Below are positions 36,826-49,885 of a stretch of DNA of 64,000 nucleotides, piece by piece; within the stretch, counting starts at the first letter, position 1, and each line of letters begins with the position of its first letter. This DNA comes from Micropterus salmoides (taxonomy: Eukaryota; Chordata; Actinopteri; Centrarchiformes; Centrarchidae): positions 17,727,610 through 17,791,609 of the forward strand of contig NW_024040817.1 in assembly GCF_014851395.1 (NCBI RefSeq), in the 5' to 3' direction. Both the position numbers and the translations under genes were made by a program. The notes beneath the pieces were generated by a model that searched no databases, was not told where the DNA came from, and saw only the letters and a program-made list of their open reading frames with translations.

Positions 36826-38935
36826 GTGGACAGACTCAGTGGGTATGCGGTTACTATGCAATAATATGGATGAAAGCTGGAACACCAAGACTCCTGCTGT
36901 TAGTGCAGGAGCTGATCACGGACAAAATTAACCTGACTGAATGCCAACATGCAAAAGAGGGAGAACAATGTTGTGGAATCTTCAGAGTTGTCCTTGACTT
37001 AACACTTTGCCCTCATAGTCAACCAATAGTCAACCAATATCTTAGACCAATCAATTAGAAGAGAAACAGGGTTTCCTGCAGCATACTATAGGTGATATGC
37101 ACTGCCTAGGCTGAAATAAAGAAATGATTACACTTAATTGAAACATTACATTAACCTTCACGGAAAAAAGAAGAATAGCATTGTGGTCTGGTGAAAACAA
37201 TGTATCTTCAAATCTGGTGACTACATTTTTAAAAACTGAATGATTAAGTGCTCCTTTAAAAAAACTTATTAAGCTCATTAAAATATTTTTTTAAACATTG
37301 GATTATCTGAAAAATGCACTGTGACAAAGCTAAAAACTGGGCTGTCTTTTGCTTAACAGGATCCAATATTCTTTCAGTTCAGTGTTTGATGACTGTAAAC
37401 AGTTTGCACCATCATGTGGTAACTGAACTGATCACAAGACGCAGCTCAACTCAGCAGATGACTGTCAATGATTGGTCACATTGTACTTAGCTTCACTGTA
37501 ATTTCATTACAGCAGCTTGTCACAATTTACTAGTTCATAAAAGTAAAGTTTAACAGCTGTGGGTGGGATCAGGTTGGAAAGGAAAACAACTGATCGACAA
37601 GATACTTACTCGTCAACCTAGAACCTAATGTCTGATTAGTTGACTAATCAGCTCAAGGATGCAGCTGTTGCTTTTAAGGTTTCTTCACTTTCTGTTTTCA
37701 CTTGTTGCACATATTCACACCATCACTCTGTCAACACCCATAAGCACACTCTTCTTCTCTATTCATGACAATGCCTCCTTCCGTATAACAAAGTAGGCAC
37801 TGCAGAGTGTCCTGTTTGAGCTTTGCTTTGTGAAGTTATACAACTCCACTTGTGCAGGGAGCACATAAATAAATGCATGCACACACACAAACATGGAGTG
37901 AGGACATGCATTAATTTGTCCCACATAAAGACAATAGGGTAAGACAAAATCCTAGGCTGGATGTGTGTGTGTGTGTGTGTTAGTGTGTAAGCTTCTGCAT
38001 TAAGAGGGCATGCTGTGAGAATAGGAAGCGTACTTTCTGTGCCAACCCTCTCCTTGGCAGTCAAACAAGGACACTCACACACACACCAACATACATACAC
38101 AGTGCTGAGCGTTTTTAATTGGCCACTGATTTGCCAGTTAGTGTTCTTGCCACTCTCTTCACCTCACTGTGCTGGCCCCCTGCCCTAGAGCCTGGCAGAG
38201 GAACCGCTGGAATGAATGTGATCATGAGTGTGTGGTAGTGTTTGTGTCATCCTGAAGTCATTTGTTTCACAAGAATGTGTGTGTCTGTGCAGGTATGTTG
38301 GTTTAGGAAGGTGTTGTTTCAAACAAATATACTTCACATTTGCTTTTGTTTGTGTGTTGCACTTGAAGGAGGTTCAATTTCAAGGTTCAGACTCCTCAAA
38401 GTCTCTATGGCTCTATGAAGACAAATTGAGGTCTCAATGCTCTGCATTTGGTAAAAAAAGAAGAAATTAATCATAAAAAACACACTGAGATAACCTTTCA
38501 GAGTTAAATTTGCAATTGCAATAGACTGTCTGAGGAACATCTACTCTGTGCAACATGTTGCGTGTGAGATTTATGTAGCCGACATCATGAGCAGATTGCA
38601 TCCTCTCCTGCAATATTTTGCAAGGCAACCCCTCATTCCTCTTACAGTCTGCACACACTAACACACACGCACTCAGACAAGCACAGACACACACACATCT
38701 ACCAGCAACCCAAGGTCAAAACAAAGACGATGAGATAAGTGTGTGTGAATGCATGTGGGTGTGCGTGTGTGATGACATCATTACTAGAGCAGAGCACTCG
38801 ATAGCTGATTGATGGAGAGAGGGGTTGTTATGGTTGACTGCTGTGAGCTCATTGCCCGGCAACCAGACAATTGTGGTGGTGTTTCTGTGTGTGCAATTTC
38901 AGTCCTGCAGCTCGCAGGATGGACTGATCAGCCTG

Positions 38936-38943
<8 letters not shown>

Positions 38944-38989
<46 letters not shown>
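38944..38989. repeat. (CA)n microsatellite
   Basis: About 23 uninterrupted CA units. Confidence 0.95.
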
Positions 38990-38990
<1 letters not shown>

Positions 38991-39878
38991 AGTAGCTAGA
39001 CAGTCTGGCTCTCATCTTGACTACTAAGTAGCAATGTGATCACTGCTTCTAATGCTGCAACAAAGTTGACTAGTCTTATATATTTGGCAGTATCTACTGT
39101 GTATTTGTGTTTATATTTTCCCATGGTAGACTTGCTCTACACAGTGTAAATCGCACAATATCAGATTTAAGTTCATTTTGTAAAACACATTTCTGTAAAT
39201 ACATCTGATGTGACCTCTTTGGTCCGTTGTTGAATGTGCAGCCAGTTCCTGTGACATTAAACACATCATCATAAACACAGATTATTACTGATGTCCATTT
39301 GTATGGGTTCTGGGGCTGTGGGTGGTTTTAATAAAAGGCAGTTTAGTTGGTGTTTGTGAGCCAGCTGTTGGAGCGGGTCATTCTCTGGGTTCTGTTGTTC
39401 CACATAAAAACCTTCTACTGGCAGGAGTCTGGTTGCTCCAGAATTTCATAGCTTTCTATTCCCAATACAATCGGTTGCCTTGCTAGTTACTGTCTGTAGA
39501 TTATGTCTGGGACATTTTTGAGGACTCTGAGAATGTTTTTGGTAAAGTTAAAGGGAAGAAGAAAGAAGTCTTCTTTCTCGCATATTTTTTCTTTCTTTTT
39601 TTGTAGTACAGTAACTTCGTAAGGACATAGTCTGGTCAACCTCTCACATGTGCCCTATCAGTTTACGCATACACACGTACATACGAAACGCGTATTGAGA
39701 AGCAAACGGATCAGACATAGTAGGCCACGTTACAAAACACAATGGTGGCTCGGCCTGCTCTGATGTCACATGAACAGCCGAACCTTATCAGGCTCTTCAG
39801 CACACTTCAAACAGAATGAGAAGTCTGAAAGGCTTACGGTAACTGAAGATGACTAAACAGGAGCTAAACAGGCTAAAA

Positions 39879-40110
39879 TATAATAATAATAATAATCTTT
39901 ATTTGTAGAGCACTTTTCAAAAACAAGTTACAAAGTGCTTTAACAAGTGTAAAGACAATAATACCCAAGAGACAATAATACAAAAACAATACAAGATAAA
40001 AGCATGAAAACATAGAAATACACTAAAATACATGTTTAAGATAAATATAAAATTAGTAAAATACAATAAAATAAAAGGGATAAAATAAAGTCAAATAAGA
40101 TCGGGAAAGG
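39879..40110 (-). mobile_element. LINE 3' tail, reverse orientation
   Basis: Starts with a (TAA)n-type run, then CTTTATTTGTAGAGCACTTTT and ACAAGTTACAAAGTGCTTTA. The AGCACTTT/AAAGTGCT pair forms the short hairpin seen at the 3' end of a common fish non-LTR element, RTE/Expander-like. The rest is A-rich. No reverse-transcriptase coding sequence remains. Confidence 0.6.
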
Positions 40111-40721
40111 CTTTCCTATAAAATAACTAAACTGTGATATTTTTAAGTACTTTTCATAATTGTGTCAGTGAAAGTTTCCATTGTTTCCCAACTGCAAACA
40201 TCTGTTCTTTCATCATTTCTTCTTGCATATAGCCAGGCTTCATATAAGTAGAAGAGAGCATATTATTTTAGCCTCTGGAGGATGGATATTGAGCCCAGAT
40301 ATACAGTAATGCCACCAAGAGTTAGGAAGAACTCACCACGGCTGAATGCCTGCTCATCAACAATGCCATAAACACGCACTCCTTTTGTTAGCTTTCAAAA
40401 CTGATTACAACAGAAATGCCGTTCTATGTCTTACTTTTGTCTTAGAAGAACAGGGAAATAAGAAATTTGCTTTGATGATGATAACAATGATTTGATGTTT
40501 AGTTATATGTGGCTGAAATAAAAACTGTGTGCCACTGCTGATGTATCTAAAGTGGTATATGCCTCGGGTTAGTCACTGTATATACTGTATATAAATGAAT
40601 AAAACATCATTGCCAATTGTTAAAGTAGTTTTATTTCCACTGAGATCACATATTACAAGTTAAAAAAGTAGTAGGTAATAGTATGAATCTCTCGCTGTTT
40701 GTGGCCCAATTTATAAATGGA

Positions 40722-40820
40722 GCAGCAGTGCAGCCTCATGGTTAGACTGACCACCACATAAGGGAATGTCACGGGTTATGGCAACAGCCCTTTAGTGAAA
40801 GAGCAATGCCCTCTTAAGAT
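40722..40820 (+). mobile_element. Probable degraded tRNA-derived SINE head
   Basis: CAGCCTCATGGTTAGAC resembles the A-box region of fish tRNA-like SINEs (GTGGCCTAATGGTTAGA), and CACGGGTTATGGCAAC sits where the B box should be. GAGCAATGCCC resembles the following CTGAGCAAGGCACC-type segment. It is too diverged for certainty. Confidence 0.4.
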
Positions 40821-42759
40821 GAGTCACATTCTTGTCCTTTTCTTTTACATAAGTGTGTCATCTAAAATGTAAATTAAGGTCATCGGTTGTGTGGTGGGTC
40901 ACATTTTATCAATGAGTATTTAATAACGTGCATGGTAACCCCACTTGCTTTCTCTCTGCACAGGAAGTGAGAACATCAAAAGTAGTTAAACTCAGACTCA
41001 AACACGGTGTGCCATTGCAGAATGAAAACAGAGTATTTTTTAACCCAAGACAGATTAAAAAAAGAGACAGAAATGCAGTGGCAGATGAGGGTGGGGTGAT
41101 AACAGAGAGAATGAATAAAAGAAAGAGACCAAACACAAAAGAAGAAATGAAGAAACAGTTGAGGCAGAGTATAAAAAAAGTACAAGGAATTCATCTGTGT
41201 GTGTCTGTCTCCCTCCCTCTCTCTTTCATTCTAAGATGTTCAAAGACTAAGGCAGCACTCCTGAGACACTGCTACCAACACTGGTGGGACACGCACACAC
41301 ACATACACCCTGCTGGGAGACAAGCTCTGTGCTACCCTCCTCTGAACCGAAGTAATGATAAACTAGAAATCCAGAACGACATATAAAGGCAGAGAAAGAG
41401 CCTGAGTAAGAGAGAAAAAATAGGCAAATACTAGTCAGATATGTTTGCACACAGGTGTACATGCACCCAGACAAACAATATCATCATCATGTTTTGACAA
41501 GTGCATGATGGCAACCAAAAGCTCATGCCATCTACATTTTCATGGACATTATTTTTATAATCAAAATAATTTCTGTTATTCATCATTGTAAACATTACAG
41601 ATGTATTGCAATACCTGCCGTTTCCACACAGCAAGGGAGACAAAGGTTGCATTTTCTGTGCACTTTTACCCAGGGAGAAAATTCACAAAGTAACCTAACA
41701 TCGCTGTATTTCTTCTCAGAGTTTAGAAGATGATTCTCACTTGGCACCGTGAAAATGCGTTCTGTACATGGCTTTATCACCAATCTGCACGGCTGATAAA
41801 GTCGGACTCATTATTTGCTGTGGTTGTTACTGGGGCTGCTTGGTCTGGGGAAATAATATTCTTGCACGCCTTGTTAACTCTGTTACCCTTCAGTTCTTTC
41901 ACCCGCCCGCGTATTTTCTTTGTTTCTGTCTTTCTTTTCACAAACAGCCTAATTCTCCTATTTCCCCCGCTGCCTTTTCATTGTTGTTTTTAAAACTCCG
42001 TCACTTTGTCTCATTCTGTGGCTGTAGGCTATACAGCTTGCTCTTGCTCATTTGACCTGCTTTCCTCTCTCTGTTACCTGCTCACCCTCCACTCCCCACA
42101 TTTGCAGGTTCTACCATAATGTGGCCCTCCGAGTCAGTTAACTCATGTGTGGCCTTCTGCACACTGAATATACTTGTCAAATGAGCACTCCAAGGATGTT
42201 TTACACAGCTCAATACAACGCTCAACTGGACGGACAAAGCGTTGGCAACTGCACGCACGCTGTTTTTGATAAAAACTACTATGTTGCTCATATACATTAA
42301 CTTCCTTAGTTATTGTATTCTATTGCAAGATGTTTGATTTTATGGTAGCAAATTGGGAACATGAAACCTGTCTACTACAGTGTCTTACCTCTTTCATCTA
42401 GTTTTTACTGAAAAAGTGGTCAAATTCAAAAGAGAAAGAAGGGGAGGGGAAGAGGTTGTGAGAAATAAAGTGAAGGAGGGACAGATATGAGAACAAGCCA
42501 GCATAAACAAAGAGTCTGTTGGTTTTTCAACTTACGGAAACTCCCACTGAAATCTACCTCATAGAGCAAGCACCAGACTCCAGTCACACTTTGCAGTTAA
42601 TGTTAAATACAGATGAACACACAGAGGTACATTAATGGGCGTCATATTCCTTTAAGAGTGTGGGTTCTTTTCAGCAGTCACACACTGAGCCACATCTATT
42701 TATAATCCTGCTGTTTTTGAAGAGTCTGATACATTTACATGGGAACTGTGCATGTGCGC

Positions 42760-42792
42760 GCACACACGCACACACACACACACACACACACA
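42760..42792. repeat. (CA)n microsatellite
   Basis: CG/CA mixture turning into pure CA. Confidence 0.9.
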
Positions 42793-42936
42793 GTAGAGGA
42801 CCACACATAAGCACTCTCACACATACATTGGCATGTGGACAATCATGCTGGTTGATACTGAGCGTGCTGTTCCTGCTGCATGTGGGGGTTGTGTGTGTGT
42901 GTGTGTGTGTTGTGTGACATATGTATGGTGCTACCT

Positions 42937-42969
42937 ACTCGACATTAGAGAACAGCTCTAATGTCGAGT
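42937..42969. repeat. Perfect 14-bp inverted repeat, 5-nt loop
   Basis: ACTCGACATTAGAG (42937-42950), loop AACAG, then CTCTAATGTCGAGT (42956-42969). It lies between GT-rich stretches. Confidence 0.95.
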
Positions 42970-43082
42970 GTGTGTATGCAGGTGTGCGTACACAAGGTAT
43001 GTTTAAGTGTACGTATGTGTATAACATCACACAGCAGAGTAAATATACCTTATGTGCAGTATACATTAGACCTTTTACCATA

Positions 43083-43251
43083 CATTTTGACTAGTCATAG
43101 CAGGTAAAGCACAGGTGTAATTTATAAATTGGATCATCAATTCCTTTTAGGGCCTTATAAAGCCATGCTAGAGAGAAAGCTTACATACTGAAATAGGCAT
43201 TTCTCACAGCAGACATTTTGACTAGTCATAGCATGAAAAACACAGGTGTTA
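43083..43251 (+). repeat. Pair of direct repeats about 131 bp apart
   Basis: CATTTTGACTAGTCATAGCA occurs exactly at 43083 and 43214, each followed by an A-rich spacer and CACAGGTGT. This probably reflects an internally repeated mobile element. Confidence 0.8.
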
Positions 43252-43707
43252 CCGATAACATTGCAGTAATAATGGCACTGTTAAATTCCAAGTGTCCCAC
43301 TAAGCCATGACAGCGTGACAGTGAGCAAGTATTCACAATATAAGGACCCTGAAACTGAAGCAAAAATTCAATTAACTCAGCCATTATTAATTGTTTTATT
43401 ACACATGTGCTGTCTGAAAAGGACATAATTAAGTGTGTGTGCATAATTTAATCCACATGTATACATACAACCATTTGAACCCACGTCCACTGTGCGTGAC
43501 TTCAATTATAAAAATGACCTTACAAAACCTTTCAGTGAGATGCTCTCACGATGTTAATCCCTTTATCAAAGGATATTGCGTGGTTGTGTTGAAGGTCTGT
43601 CGAATGCTGTGGACATAAGTGCTATATGTGTAATGCATTGGTTTCTGTGTGTGTGTGTATGTGTGTGTGTGTGAGTATTTGTGTGTGTGTGTGTGGGCAT
43701 GTGTGTA

Positions 43708-43709
<2 letters not shown>

Positions 43710-43741
<32 letters not shown>
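43710..43741. repeat. (GA)n microsatellite
   Basis: Pure GA after a GT-rich lead-in from 43648. Confidence 0.9.
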
Positions 43742-43745
<4 letters not shown>

Positions 43746-43813
43746 TGACATCATTACTATGACTGGGCGCTGGCTGATGGAAGGTCATTATGGCTTGCAG
43801 CCATGAGCTCTTA

Positions 43814-43849
43814 GTTTGTGGGCATGTGTGAGAACACATGCCCACAAAC
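43814..43849. repeat. Perfect 16-bp inverted repeat, 4-nt loop
   Basis: GTTTGTGGGCATGTGT (43814-43829), loop GAGA, then ACACATGCCCACAAAC (43834-43849). A GT tract follows directly. Confidence 0.95.
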
Positions 43850-44676
43850 ACCACTGTATGTGTGTGTGTGTGTGTGTGTGTGTGAGAACACCACTGTATG
43901 TGTGTGTGCATTTGTGTGTGTGCGTGCCTCCTGTCCTCTTCTTTGGGACAGTGGAGATATTTTATGCAGTTCATAAACATAATGTACACCCAGTCTCTCT
44001 TTCTCTGCATGAAAGTCAACACGACTTTAAGGCCCTGTAAAATCCTTTCCGGTTCTATCCCTCTTTCCATTTCCTCTCTATCATTATCTTTCTCCAACCA
44101 CCCCCCTTTTCTTGTTAATTTGCAACCTACATGACATTCATCCCTCTCACAATGTGTCCTCCTCTTTTGCTCCATCTACTCTCAATGTCATATTGCTTAC
44201 AAAAAAATTTAATCAAAGACAATATCAACCTCTATAATCATCAATGGCAAGATTATAAATGTAACAATGTTACTTTTACAGATAATAATACCAATTTATA
44301 ATATGATAATGTATCACCAAAAATGTTCATGATTCATGTCAGACAAAGAGAACAGTCATCTTCTCATCTTTTCCTCTGTTGCTCTCTCTTTTCACCCCCC
44401 TGAGCTCTAGTTCAAAATTTTCCTCTCCTATCTCCTTCCCAGCATAAATATTTCCCTTCCTCTCCCTCCCCTCTCATCCCCTCTCCCCATTCACTCCCTT
44501 TCAATGCTGTGCTTATCCTTCTTCCTACTTTCTTTCTTTCCTCCCTCCCTTCCCCCATCTGTTTCTTACCACCCTCACTGCCCTTAACCTCCCTGTATGT
44601 GCACAGCATAACTTCCCCGACTTCCTTTACTGTCTGTCGGTAGGTGAGGTAATCCCAGTTGTAGTGAAAAAGTCCT

Positions 44677-44713
44677 CCCCCCCCCCCCCCCCCCCCAACA
44701 CACAAACACACCG

Positions 44714-44740
<27 letters not shown>
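44677..44740. repeat. C20 homopolymer followed by (CA)n
   Basis: Twenty consecutive C (44677-44696), a short spacer, then CA repeats. It is a likely slippage and assembly-error site. Confidence 0.93.
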
Positions 44741-44744
<4 letters not shown>

Positions 44745-44855
44745 TCTCTTTGAGCATAAACAGTCTGATCATAAAGCTGACACTGCTGTCATTCAGACTT
44801 ATAGTGCTGGGGAGAAACACACCCAGAGATAAAGTAAAGGGTAAATGTGAGTTAC

Positions 44856-44858
<3 letters not shown>

Positions 44859-44891
<33 letters not shown>
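44859..44891. repeat. (GT)n microsatellite
   Basis: About 16 GT units. Confidence 0.95.
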
Positions 44892-44894
<3 letters not shown>

Positions 44895-45224
44895 GCTAGA
44901 GCACAGAGGGGAGCCACTACAACAATTTATTGCAGTAAATCCAATGAAGAGAGTGTCTGAATGGATGTACTTTCCTATATGCTCCAGCCACTCTTAGTAC
45001 AACAACCTCAGTAGATGTGTGTTTGACTGCATGTGTGTGTTTAGGGGAATCCATAGTTTGTTCTGCTCAGTTTCTCATTACATCATGACATGATGCTCTG
45101 GGCTCACACACACAAATGCACAAATTACTGTACTGATTTCTGTATACTGAAAGTAGATCTACAGTATACAAATTAAGTCTGATTAATCTGAGTGTATCAA
45201 TGAGAGGCGAGAATGGTCCTAGAA

Positions 45225-45246
45225 AAAGAAAGAAAGAAAGAAAGAT
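45225..45246. repeat. (AAAG)n microsatellite
   Basis: About five AAAG units. Confidence 0.9.
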
Positions 45247-45689
45247 ACGCAGATACGTGTCTAAGACACAAGAGACACTGACAGACAGAAAGTAAACAAT
45301 GTGAGGTTGAGATAAAACAGAAAAGCCAGAGTGTGAAGCTGAGTCAGAGGCAGACAGAAAAAACAGACAAAAGCAACAGCAAGAGAGCAACAGAAACTCA
45401 GTTCACCCCATCTTTCTTCCATATATTTGTGTGCTCGAATCAGATGAACTGACAAAACCCCCACAACACTACGGAACTGTATACATTTATTAGGTCTGCA
45501 TGCCTGCTACACTGTGGCTGTGATTTCATGTTTTATGCTCTGACCTGGTGAAATACTGTTTAGAAATGACTGTACTAAAAAGTTTCTCTTTTCATGCTTA
45601 CGCATTCTTAGTTACTGTAACATAAAAAGTCAGTGCCACTGTCTAACACTGCAAACTAGTGTTACACATAACACAAAGTGAGTGAATAT

Positions 45690-45930
45690 GTGTCTGTCTG
45701 GCTGACTGACTGCACAGCTGCTTGAATGGTTGACGGCCTGGTTACCTGGACAGCTGTCTGATTCACTGCACAGCTGTATGACTGGCAAACAGACAAACTG
45801 ATTATCCATCTCACTGGCTAGGTGCCTGGTTACTGAACAGCTGTCTTGCTGACTGATCAAGCTGTCTGACTGGAAGTTTACTGACTAAATACCTGGATCA
45901 TTGATGTGCCTGGTGACTAACAGGCTGGTT
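45690..45930 (+). repeat. Degenerate CTGACTG/ACAGCTG-type tandem block
   Basis: Repeated CTGACTG, CTGGTTAC and ACAGCTGTCTG words at irregular spacing. CAGCTG occurs at least four times within about 130 bp. It looks like an old, decayed minisatellite. Confidence 0.6.
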
Positions 45931-46718
45931 GACTGAGTGGCTAATAATGAATTCTGTAAAAAGTGTCTCTACAGAAGCAAACAAAGTGTCTGTGTACGTG
46001 TTTGTGTGTGCGTGTGTGTGTGTGTGTGTAGAGAGAGAGACTACATGTCTACAGCTACGTGTTCACTGGTTGTATGTGTGTAAGCAAATGAATTAATGTG
46101 TGTGTGTTGCTTCTCCATGCACCACGAGGGGGCCTGTTGCTCTCTGCAGTTATACAATACATATTGTATAACAACTGGCAGTGTGTGGGCGGCTCCCGCC
46201 ATCTGGAGAGATGCAAACCCTGCCGTGCCTGACACTACACATTGTGTGTGTGTGTGTGTGTGTCTGTGCATACGCTTTTGTGTGTGTGTGTGTGTTTGTG
46301 TCTGCCCTGCAGCTACAAATAGATAAAGCGTCATCTACAGTAGTTAGGTTCCTGGGTTCATGTACATAATAGATTAAAGGAAGGTAATTGAGTGCATGTT
46401 TTGCCTTGTACATTAAGACACATATTATTTTGTTTATCCTGATAAATTCAACTGTATTACTGCGAAAATACGTGCATCAACAATTGTATACACATACAGG
46501 GATTCATACCTATGTGGAAATAATGTCTTCTGGGGGTTTGACAGCTGACAACATGAAGTGAAGACTTCATTATCTGGCTTAGCAGGAGCCAAAGTCTGCC
46601 AAAGCTGTTTCACTCCTAGTTCTGGGTTTCCACAGAGATGGACTCAACCAAACAAACAACGCCTTGGAACTCTCCGTCCACAAATAAACAAAGACACACT
46701 CAGAGGAAGACATACAGT

Positions 46719-46779
<61 letters not shown>
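46719..46779. repeat. (CA)n microsatellite
   Basis: About 30 uninterrupted CA units. Confidence 0.97.
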
Positions 46780-46782
<3 letters not shown>

Positions 46783-49700
46783 GCACACACACAGAGTAAA
46801 TAAGGTGCTAAGAGAATGCACTCCATCAACTCCAAGTCAGTGCTCAACAGTGAACTGTTGCTATGGAGAGGAAAATCATGGCTTTCCAGTCTATTTTAAG
46901 GTAACCAGAGTTAATTTTTTTTTTTACTACATATATCAGAGTCAAACACACTGTGATAGCAAGCACTGCCACTAAACCATATAGCAACTGTGAGATGCTT
47001 TTTTAAACACGACACTAATGAATGAAGATTTTTCACTGCAAATCAACATTATTCATCATTAGGATGAACACTGCATTCATGTTGTAAACAGCAGCACTGT
47101 AACACTTTCTATTTCTATTCTCACACATGGTTACTGTCTCCTTTTAAATATCAAAGCTTTTATAGATATGTAATAATACTGTATGTCAAGTATGTTATGG
47201 CAGAAATCAATATACAAATTTCCATGACAAAGTATCACTGCAATTAAGAGCTAAAAAGTTCCTTTTAGGCTCAGTACACAAAGTTCCACTCAAAGCATCA
47301 CACTACAGTGTCCTATTTGTTTTACTTTGTGAGATTGTGGAACTTTTTGTTCCCTTTCTTTGTTCACTTGTGTTAGCATATGTGGACAACTTGTGCATGT
47401 GCAAAAGTGGGTACATGAGTGAGTGCATGTTCCTGCATTTTGTGTTTCAACCTGAATGTGTAAAGTCCCCAGAGTAAGTGAGGTGTTACACTGCCTCTGT
47501 CCTTAGCACGTGCCTTCACACCTCAAGAGGAAGTCACTGGAGCTCACATCCTGCCTTCTGTATTAATGCATCCCAGCTTTTCTTTTGCAACCATTACCTC
47601 CACCACATAGCTGATAATTATTTGCTGAATGTGTGTAGTGTAAAATATATCAACCAACTTCAGAAAAACAGAAATAATGGAATTCATTTTATTTATTCAG
47701 TTTCCCATATTTACAAAAATATTGTACAAGGGTTATTTTGCTACAAACTTTCAGTCCCTCTAAGATATTTGCAGCTGCTTCATAATTAACTCTTCAATGG
47801 GAACCAGTGGTTAAGGCCCCGGACACCTGTCTTAATGACAACTGAAAAACAGTTCATGTACATACAACTAGAATAAGAATAGGTTTATTTCTGTCTTGAA
47901 TGGCATAACAATGATCACATTTTAAAGAATGTTCAACCCCAAGTTCCAGGTGTTAGAGATGCAAATTTTATTCCTCCAGCTTATCAGGAAGGAACCACCC
48001 ATGGTGTTGAAAAGCAGGAAATATACAGCCTAAAAACATGAATAAAAACAACATTGTGATGTTATGTGTCTAAAAAACATCACTGCCTTTTTCATATCCT
48101 CTATTGCTAGAGCACAAAAATGTGCTGTCATGCAAAGATGCACACACATAGATGCGTACCTTAACAAAGGAGAAAAAAGAAGAGCCTCAGACAAAGAAAG
48201 ACAAAGAAAAACGCAGTTCCTAAATTGCAACACAAAAGTAATAGCTTTAAGCAAGTCATAAAACTCTGGGGTTAGGTATCATGTGAAATCTTCGAAATAT
48301 TGACTATTACAATAGCTTTCTTTATTTGAGGAATAAAAATAAAATTTTGTCATTGAATCTGTGTTTTATGTTGGGCCCCTTTGTAGGAAACAAAATAAGC
48401 AACATTTGCTGACTCCCCAATTTAGATTAAATATCTTATTAAATAATAAATAAACAAGACTAAGCATCTGATCAAGATTTTAATGTAGTATTTTATTATT
48501 ATCTTAATATTTGGCAGTTCTCTACTATGGACACATTTTTATTGGGCTTTGATATCCAGTCATACAGTCGTACTTTAATGCATATATTAATATATGAATG
48601 AAATGACAGTAAGTGCATTAGTGTTTTGAGCGGAGGACAACAAGGTCTCCCGGCCTCATAACAGACAGGCCAAGTTCATAACATCATGTGTGTTGGACTA
48701 TGAGATACAGTAGACCTGGTGTCCGTTTCATCAAATTTGCCACATGCAAGCTTTAATTTGCATTATGCTTACATTGACACGTTTCACTCATTAAAACTAA
48801 CAGGATACTTGCGACGCGAGCTAAAAGAACTCTAAGACTTATTATTATATATATATTATTTGCAATCTGCAAATGACAATAATTTGTGATCTGTGTGTAA
48901 AAACTGTTAAAAAATAGCTTTTGTGGAACTGGCCCCAGGATTACTGAATTCGCTGTGCTGAGGGCCACTGTACAAGTGAATGGCCATGGAAAACTAAACT
49001 TTGGGTAAGATCCAGGCCCTAGTAGAGCACACAGGAAGACCACCGCTGACGTTATGTCAAATTTCATCCTCACTACTTCCCCTTTCTCCCTAGCTCCAAA
49101 CAGGAAATAGCTCCAACACAAATCCCTGGGGCCTGGTGTAATGAGGCCTCTACTCTACTTGTGTGTGTATAAGTGTGTGTGTATATACAGGCGGGTGTGC
49201 GTTCAAGGCTTGCGTGGCTTTCGTTTTGTCTCTTATTTAAGGCTTCTGTGCAGAAACACACACAGACATACACACACAGGTCTGAAAAGGTTGTGGGAAA
49301 GAGTCTTTGGCTGCAATTCTAGGAAGGAGGGAGTGAAGGAGCAAGAGAATAAAACAAGAGAAAGCAAACAGGCTGTAAAACAGTCATACATGTACATAAG
49401 GTGAAAACCCATCATTCGATTTTTTACATCCGTTGCACATTCTGTTTTTGACTCTGCCAGTCTGTTGTACAACTGAAAATCAGGCCGCTCTGGATTAGAT
49501 TTGACTAGAAGAATTTTACTGTATGGCCTGGGCCAATGGAAAAATATCAGCGAGGGGCCTCATAAATAACTGGACCAATGACAGCTCCTATCAATATTGA
49601 AGAGCAGAGAGGTAGCAGTAGAGAGAGGCAGAACATAGAGGGAGAGTGATGGAGTCCACGCCAGCAATCCAAAGATCCATTCAGGATCGCTGTTGATGGA

Positions 49701-49794
49701 CTTGATTTTTGTTTATTTTAATCACTTATTTTGTGCTAAAACAGTCAACGGTAATGAGTTTTCTCTCATAGCACATAAAGAATATTATAAGTAT

Positions 49795-49885
49795 TGTTGT
49801 CTAATTAATTATTAAATAATTAACTGCTGATGATTAATTAATCAATCAATTAATCAATTAATCGACTAATCATTTCAGCTCCACT
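49795..49885 (-). repeat. Fish interspersed repeat, probable copy 4 (fragment)
   Basis: The minus strand reads GGAGCTGAAATGATTAGTCG followed by repeated ATTAATTGATTAATT words, the terminal signature of the same or a sister family. Confidence 0.55.

Noticed and set aside
40928..41386. 152-codon open frame on the plus strand
   Set aside because: No recognisable domain, the latter part is simple sequence, and there are no splice or promoter signals. Probably chance.
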